DNA of 21,494 nt, from NCBI RefSeq assembly GCF_937927635.1, contig NZ_CALBRW010000034.1, positions 1 to 21,494 on the forward strand, read 5' to 3'. This stretch comes from an uncultured Microbacterium sp. Lineage in GTDB: Bacteria > Actinomycetota > Actinomycetes > Actinomycetales > Microbacteriaceae. The stretch's first letter is position 1. Each line of letters begins with the position of its first letter. Under the pieces are notes generated by a model, which ran no database searches, was not told where the DNA came from, and worked only from the letters and a program-made list of their open reading frames with translations. Positions 20,668 through 21,494 of the stretch are shown piece by piece. A program made the position numbers and the translations under genes.

Positions 20668-21494
20668 ATGGCAGAACTATCGATCAGCCCCGACGTCATC
20701 CGTGACGCGCTGAAGAATTTCGCAGCCGCCTACGAGCCCACCGGCGCCGTCGCGACCGAGGTCGGCACCGTCATCGACGCAGCCGACGGCATCGCGCACG
20801 TCGAGGGACTGCCGGGCGTCATGGCCAACGAGCTCGTCACCTTCGCCGACGGCACCAAGGGCCTCGCGCTGAACCTCGACGAGCACGAGATCGGCGTGGT
20901 CGTCCTCGGCGACTTCACCGGCATCGAGGCCGGCCAGGAGGTCACCCGCACCGGCGAGGTCCTCTCGGTCCCGGTCGGCGACGGCTACCTGGGTCGCGTC
21001 GTCGACCCGCTGGGCAACCCCATCGACGGACTCGGCGCCATCGCCACCGACGGCGTGCGCGAGCTCGAGCTGCAGGCGCCCGGCGTCATGCAGCGCAAGT
21101 CCGTGCACGAGCCCATGCAGACCGGCGTGAAGGCCATCGACGCGATGATCCCCGTCGGCCGCGGCCAGCGCCAGCTGATCATCGGCGACCGCCAGACCGG
21201 CAAGACGGCCCTGGCGATCGACACGATCATCAACCAGAAGGCCAACTGGGAGTCGGGTGACGTCAACAAGCAGGTCCGCTGCATCTACGTCGCCATCGGC
21301 CAGAAGGGCTCGACCATCGCCTCGGTGAAGGGCGCGCTCGAGGACGCCGGCGCTCTGGAGTACACCACGATCGTGGCCGCTCCGGCTTCCGACCCCGCCG
21401 GCTTCAAGTACCTCGCCCCGTACACCGGCTCGGCCATCGGCCAGCACTGGATGTACGACGGCAAGCACGTGCTGATCGTCTTCGACGACCTGTC
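20668..21494 (+). CDS. atpA: ATP synthase F1 subunit alpha (partial, 3' end missing)
   Basis: The first 275 residues of a protein normally of about 510-545. It begins MAELSISPDVIRDALKNF, a typical delta-contacting N-terminus, followed by the beta-barrel domain (about 28-95). The nucleotide-binding domain has Walker A GDRQTGKT (173-180), and the window ends at the Walker B strand VLIVFDDL (268-275). Alpha binds nucleotide at non-catalytic sites and helps form the catalytic sites with beta. ATG follows AAGGGA (20657-20662) at 5 nt. The frame runs open to the window edge. Confidence 0.96.
   Translation, partial: MAELSISPDVIRDALKNFAAAYEPTGAVATEVGTVIDAADGIAHVEGLPGVMANELVTFADGTKGLALNLDEHEIGVVVLGDFTGIEAGQEVTRTGEVLSVPVGDGYLGRVVDPLGNPIDGLGAIATDGVRELELQAPGVMQRKSVHEPMQTGVKAIDAMIPVGRGQRQLIIGDRQTGKTALAIDTIINQKANWESGDVNKQVRCIYVAIGQKGSTIASVKGALEDAGALEYTTIVAAPASDPAGFKYLAPYTGSAIGQHWMYDGKHVLIVFDDL

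Overview
The window is high-GC DNA (about 70% by eye) from an actinobacterium. Gene order and protein character point to the family Microbacteriaceae, most likely Microbacterium or a close relative. Supporting signs are separate atpF and atpH genes (mycobacteria fuse them), a Rho with a long Arg/Gly/Ala-rich N-terminal extension, frequent GTG starts, several near-leaderless -10 boxes, and the order prmC-tsaC-wecA-atpIBEFHA. The genus call is inference; no 16S gene is present.

Layout. Positions 1-125 hold a divergent promoter region with a palindromic operator, between the 5' end of an unknown minus-strand gene and a sugar-kinase-like (BadF/BadG family) gene. Positions 1176-3615 hold argS and a DUF2993/LmeA-like membrane protein, converging on a YihY/BrkB-family membrane protein gene (3616-4662, minus). 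Positions 4782-8547 form the aspartate-family block lysA, hom, thrB. After a structured leader come rho (8713-10764) and prfA (10784-11857). Positions 11878-13044 hold a self-contained cassette: one gene for an AbiEi-like/Vsr-like endonuclease fold protein, between two related long palindromes. The cysteine-synthesis pair cysK-cysE follows on the minus strand (13052-14589). Positions 14699-18029 hold prmC, tsaC, a WecA-type glycosyl-1-phosphate transferase and an AtpI-like protein. From 18170 to the window end runs the ATP synthase operon atpB-E-F-H-A, with atpA cut off at its Walker B motif.

How the genes work together. Most are core housekeeping: lysine and threonine synthesis, cysteine synthesis (CysE makes O-acetylserine for CysK), translation termination (PrfA, whose GGQ glutamine PrmC methylates), transcription termination (Rho), tRNA t6A modification (TsaC), cell-envelope lipid-linked sugar synthesis (WecA, possibly LmeA-like) and F1Fo-ATP synthase.

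The accessory-looking part is the 1.17-kb cassette at 11878-13044. Its palindromes have matched outer arms and matched inner arms, its left hairpin is paired end to end only on the plus strand (four G-T pairs instead of mismatches), and an exact DnaA box lies next to it. This is the best candidate for an undescribed system here. A second window-wide signal is strong over-use of the word GGATGC/GCATCC in all reading frames, replacing the expected GGACGC/GCGTCC. All counts and structures were worked out by eye.
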